Shown here piece after piece: positions 36,950-38,404 of a DNA stretch of 38,404 bases (its first letter is position 1; each line of letters starts with the position of its first letter). The translations under genes were made by a program, and so were the position numbers. The notes under the pieces are model-generated. The model was not told where the DNA came from and did no database searches. It saw only the letters and a program-made list of their open reading frames with translations. The stretch spans positions 62,206-100,609 of the forward strand of contig PBER01000007.1 in NCBI GenBank assembly GCA_002718455.1, in the 5' to 3' direction. This DNA is from Chloroflexota bacterium (GTDB lineage Bacteria > Chloroflexota > Dehalococcoidia > Lucifugimonadales > Lucifugimonadaceae).

Positions 36950-38404
36950 TTGTCAAAACATCGGACAACAATTATAGACCCTCTTAGTAATAAGCAGCTT
37001 TTTCTTGATGATTATGCGATTGAAAACCTTGATGGATTAGTTAAGGTTTTGCATCAACCTAAGAAATGTGGAACGATTATAGCCCCAGACCGATCAAAAG
37101 AACAAACTCTGGTACAGAGTTCTTCTTCTCCAAATTGGAACCCTGATATTAATCGATGGGAATGGTGGTATGCTGGATTTTATGATGAAGCACCTGTTCA
37201 AGGGCCAGTTGATCCAGTATGGGGAGAGTATCACTATACCACTTCTATTGATGGAATAAACTGGGAATATCCAACACTTGGTCTTTATGAATGGAGAGGA
37301 TCTTGGGAAAATAATCTTGCATATCACTCCAGACTTGACTTCATAAGAAGAAGAGGTGAAAAAAATCCACCAGGTATTGAAGAAAGACGTTTTCATCACA
37401 TTGTAAGAGATCAAAATGATCCAGATGAAAACCGTCGGTACAAAGCATTATTCAGTAATTCTGACAACCAAAGAAGATACCCAGCTTTCTCTCCTGATGG
37501 TTTCAAATGGTTGTTTCCATATGTTGATGGGATTTATAGTGAAGACACTTCTCAAATGATTTTCGACAACATACAAAATCAATATGTCGCTACAGTAAAA
37601 AAAAGAACTGAATGGGGCCGATCTTTATGGCTTTCAACAAGTAAGGACTTTTTAGAATGGACAGATCCTCAATTAGTCCTCCATACAGATGAGATTGACC
37701 AGATAAACCGAAAAGAAAGAATAAAAAAAGCAGTTGAAGATCCTGATTATCTTTCTCCTCCTACAATAGATTCAGAAGCAGACTATATTGCACAGCTTTA
37801 TATGATGCCTTTGATGACTTATGAGGGGATATATGTAGGTTTTCCATTATTGTTCAATCCAGCTGGTCCCGACTTACCACAAATGAATCACTGTGGTCTA
37901 AATCAAACTGAATTGGCCATGTCTCGAGACTTATATCAATGGAAAAGAGTAGCTGATCGGTCAATATTTTTGGGAATTGATCCTTGGGATGGAAAAAATT
38001 ACGATACATGTCAAGTAGCAGTTTGTGGATCACCCATAGTAAGAAATAATGAAATATGGATTTATTACGAAGGAGCAAGATTTAGAGGTGTTAAAGAAAG
38101 TTATCCTGAAAAATTTCGTCCATATTTCAGAGATATGGGAGCATTAGAATTGGCTAAACTCAGACTAGATGGCTTTGTTTCACTGACTGCAAAAAATAAA
38201 GGCGAATTTCTAACTAAGCCATTTAATGTAACTAATGAAACACTAAAAATTAATGTGAACTCATCAAAAGGGCAATTAGATGTAGAGATTATAGATGCAA
38301 ATACGTTAGAACCATTACCTAACCTTTCTTTCTCAAATTGTGATCCTATAAGATCTGACAGTATAGATACTTTGGTTACTTGGAAAGGATTATCACTTTT
38401 AAAC
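36950..38404 (+). CDS. GH32/GH43-like beta-propeller hydrolase-type protein, partial (runs off right edge; absent from ORF track)
   Basis: TTG at 36950 after AGGAAA; open for 485 codons: LSKHRTTIIDPLSNKQLFLDDYAIENLDGLVKVLHQP...WEWWYAGFYDE...YHYTTSIDGINWEYPTLGLYEW...SLWLSTSKDFLEWTDPQLVL...IWIYYEGARF. Confidence 0.78.
   Translation, partial: MSKHRTTIIDPLSNKQLFLDDYAIENLDGLVKVLHQPKKCGTIIAPDRSKEQTLVQSSSSPNWNPDINRWEWWYAGFYDEAPVQGPVDPVWGEYHYTTSIDGINWEYPTLGLYEWRGSWENNLAYHSRLDFIRRRGEKNPPGIEERRFHHIVRDQNDPDENRRYKALFSNSDNQRRYPAFSPDGFKWLFPYVDGIYSEDTSQMIFDNIQNQYVATVKKRTEWGRSLWLSTSKDFLEWTDPQLVLHTDEIDQINRKERIKKAVEDPDYLSPPTIDSEADYIAQLYMMPLMTYEGIYVGFPLLFNPAGPDLPQMNHCGLNQTELAMSRDLYQWKRVADRSIFLGIDPWDGKNYDTCQVAVCGSPIVRNNEIWIYYEGARFRGVKESYPEKFRPYFRDMGALELAKLRLDGFVSLTAKNKGEFLTKPFNVTNETLKINVNSSKGQLDVEIIDANTLEPLPNLSFSNCDPIRSDSIDTLVTWKGLSLLN

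Noticed and set aside
36911-36989. ATG-started frame upstream of the GH-like gene
   Set aside because: Reaches a stop within about 25 codons; the TTG at 36950 with AGGAAA is the better start.
37094-37414. Minus-strand ORFs at 37094-37414 and 37854-38078
   Set aside because: They lie antisense to the continuous GH-like reading frame, which has coherent protein features.
1-38404. Mobile element, prophage, rRNA or tRNA genes
   Set aside because: No transposase, integrase, phage structural gene, terminal repeats or RNA gene signature seen by eye; a tRNAscan/Infernal run would be needed to exclude small RNAs.

Overview
AT-rich bacterial chromosomal window, densely packed and split into two parts. 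About 1-15 kb is housekeeping: partial ftsZ, ftsA, rsmH, mog/moaB, trmD, rplS, def, secD-secF, selB, hemW, a ychF-like gene and holA. About 15-38.4 kb is catabolic: two phosphotriesterase-family hydrolases, two enolase-superfamily enzymes, a 2-hydroxyacid dehydrogenase, M42 peptidase, ThDP enzyme, SDR and epimerase-like proteins, a SelA-fold PLP enzyme, RraA-like and HpcH/HpaI-like proteins, a D-threonine aldolase/DSD1-like PLP enzyme, an amidohydrolase, an ABC transporter and a GH32/43-like protein running off the right edge. The content suggests a marine Chloroflexota (SAR202-like) genome; this is an inference, not shown by the sequence. I saw no rRNA, tRNA, CRISPR, transposase or phage module. 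The most notable observations are: (i) all six convergent gene junctions are <=5 nt apart or overlap, with no room for a terminator; (ii) ribosomal protein L19 has a 4 x 42-bp in-frame tandem repeat; (iii) several enzymes look active-site degenerate (YchF-like GTPase, SDR with YxxxN, epimerase-like partner, P-loop kinase without the Walker-A Lys); (iv) a catabolic neighbourhood could encode an oxidative sugar-acid/lactone pathway. No clearly new defence or mobile system is visible.
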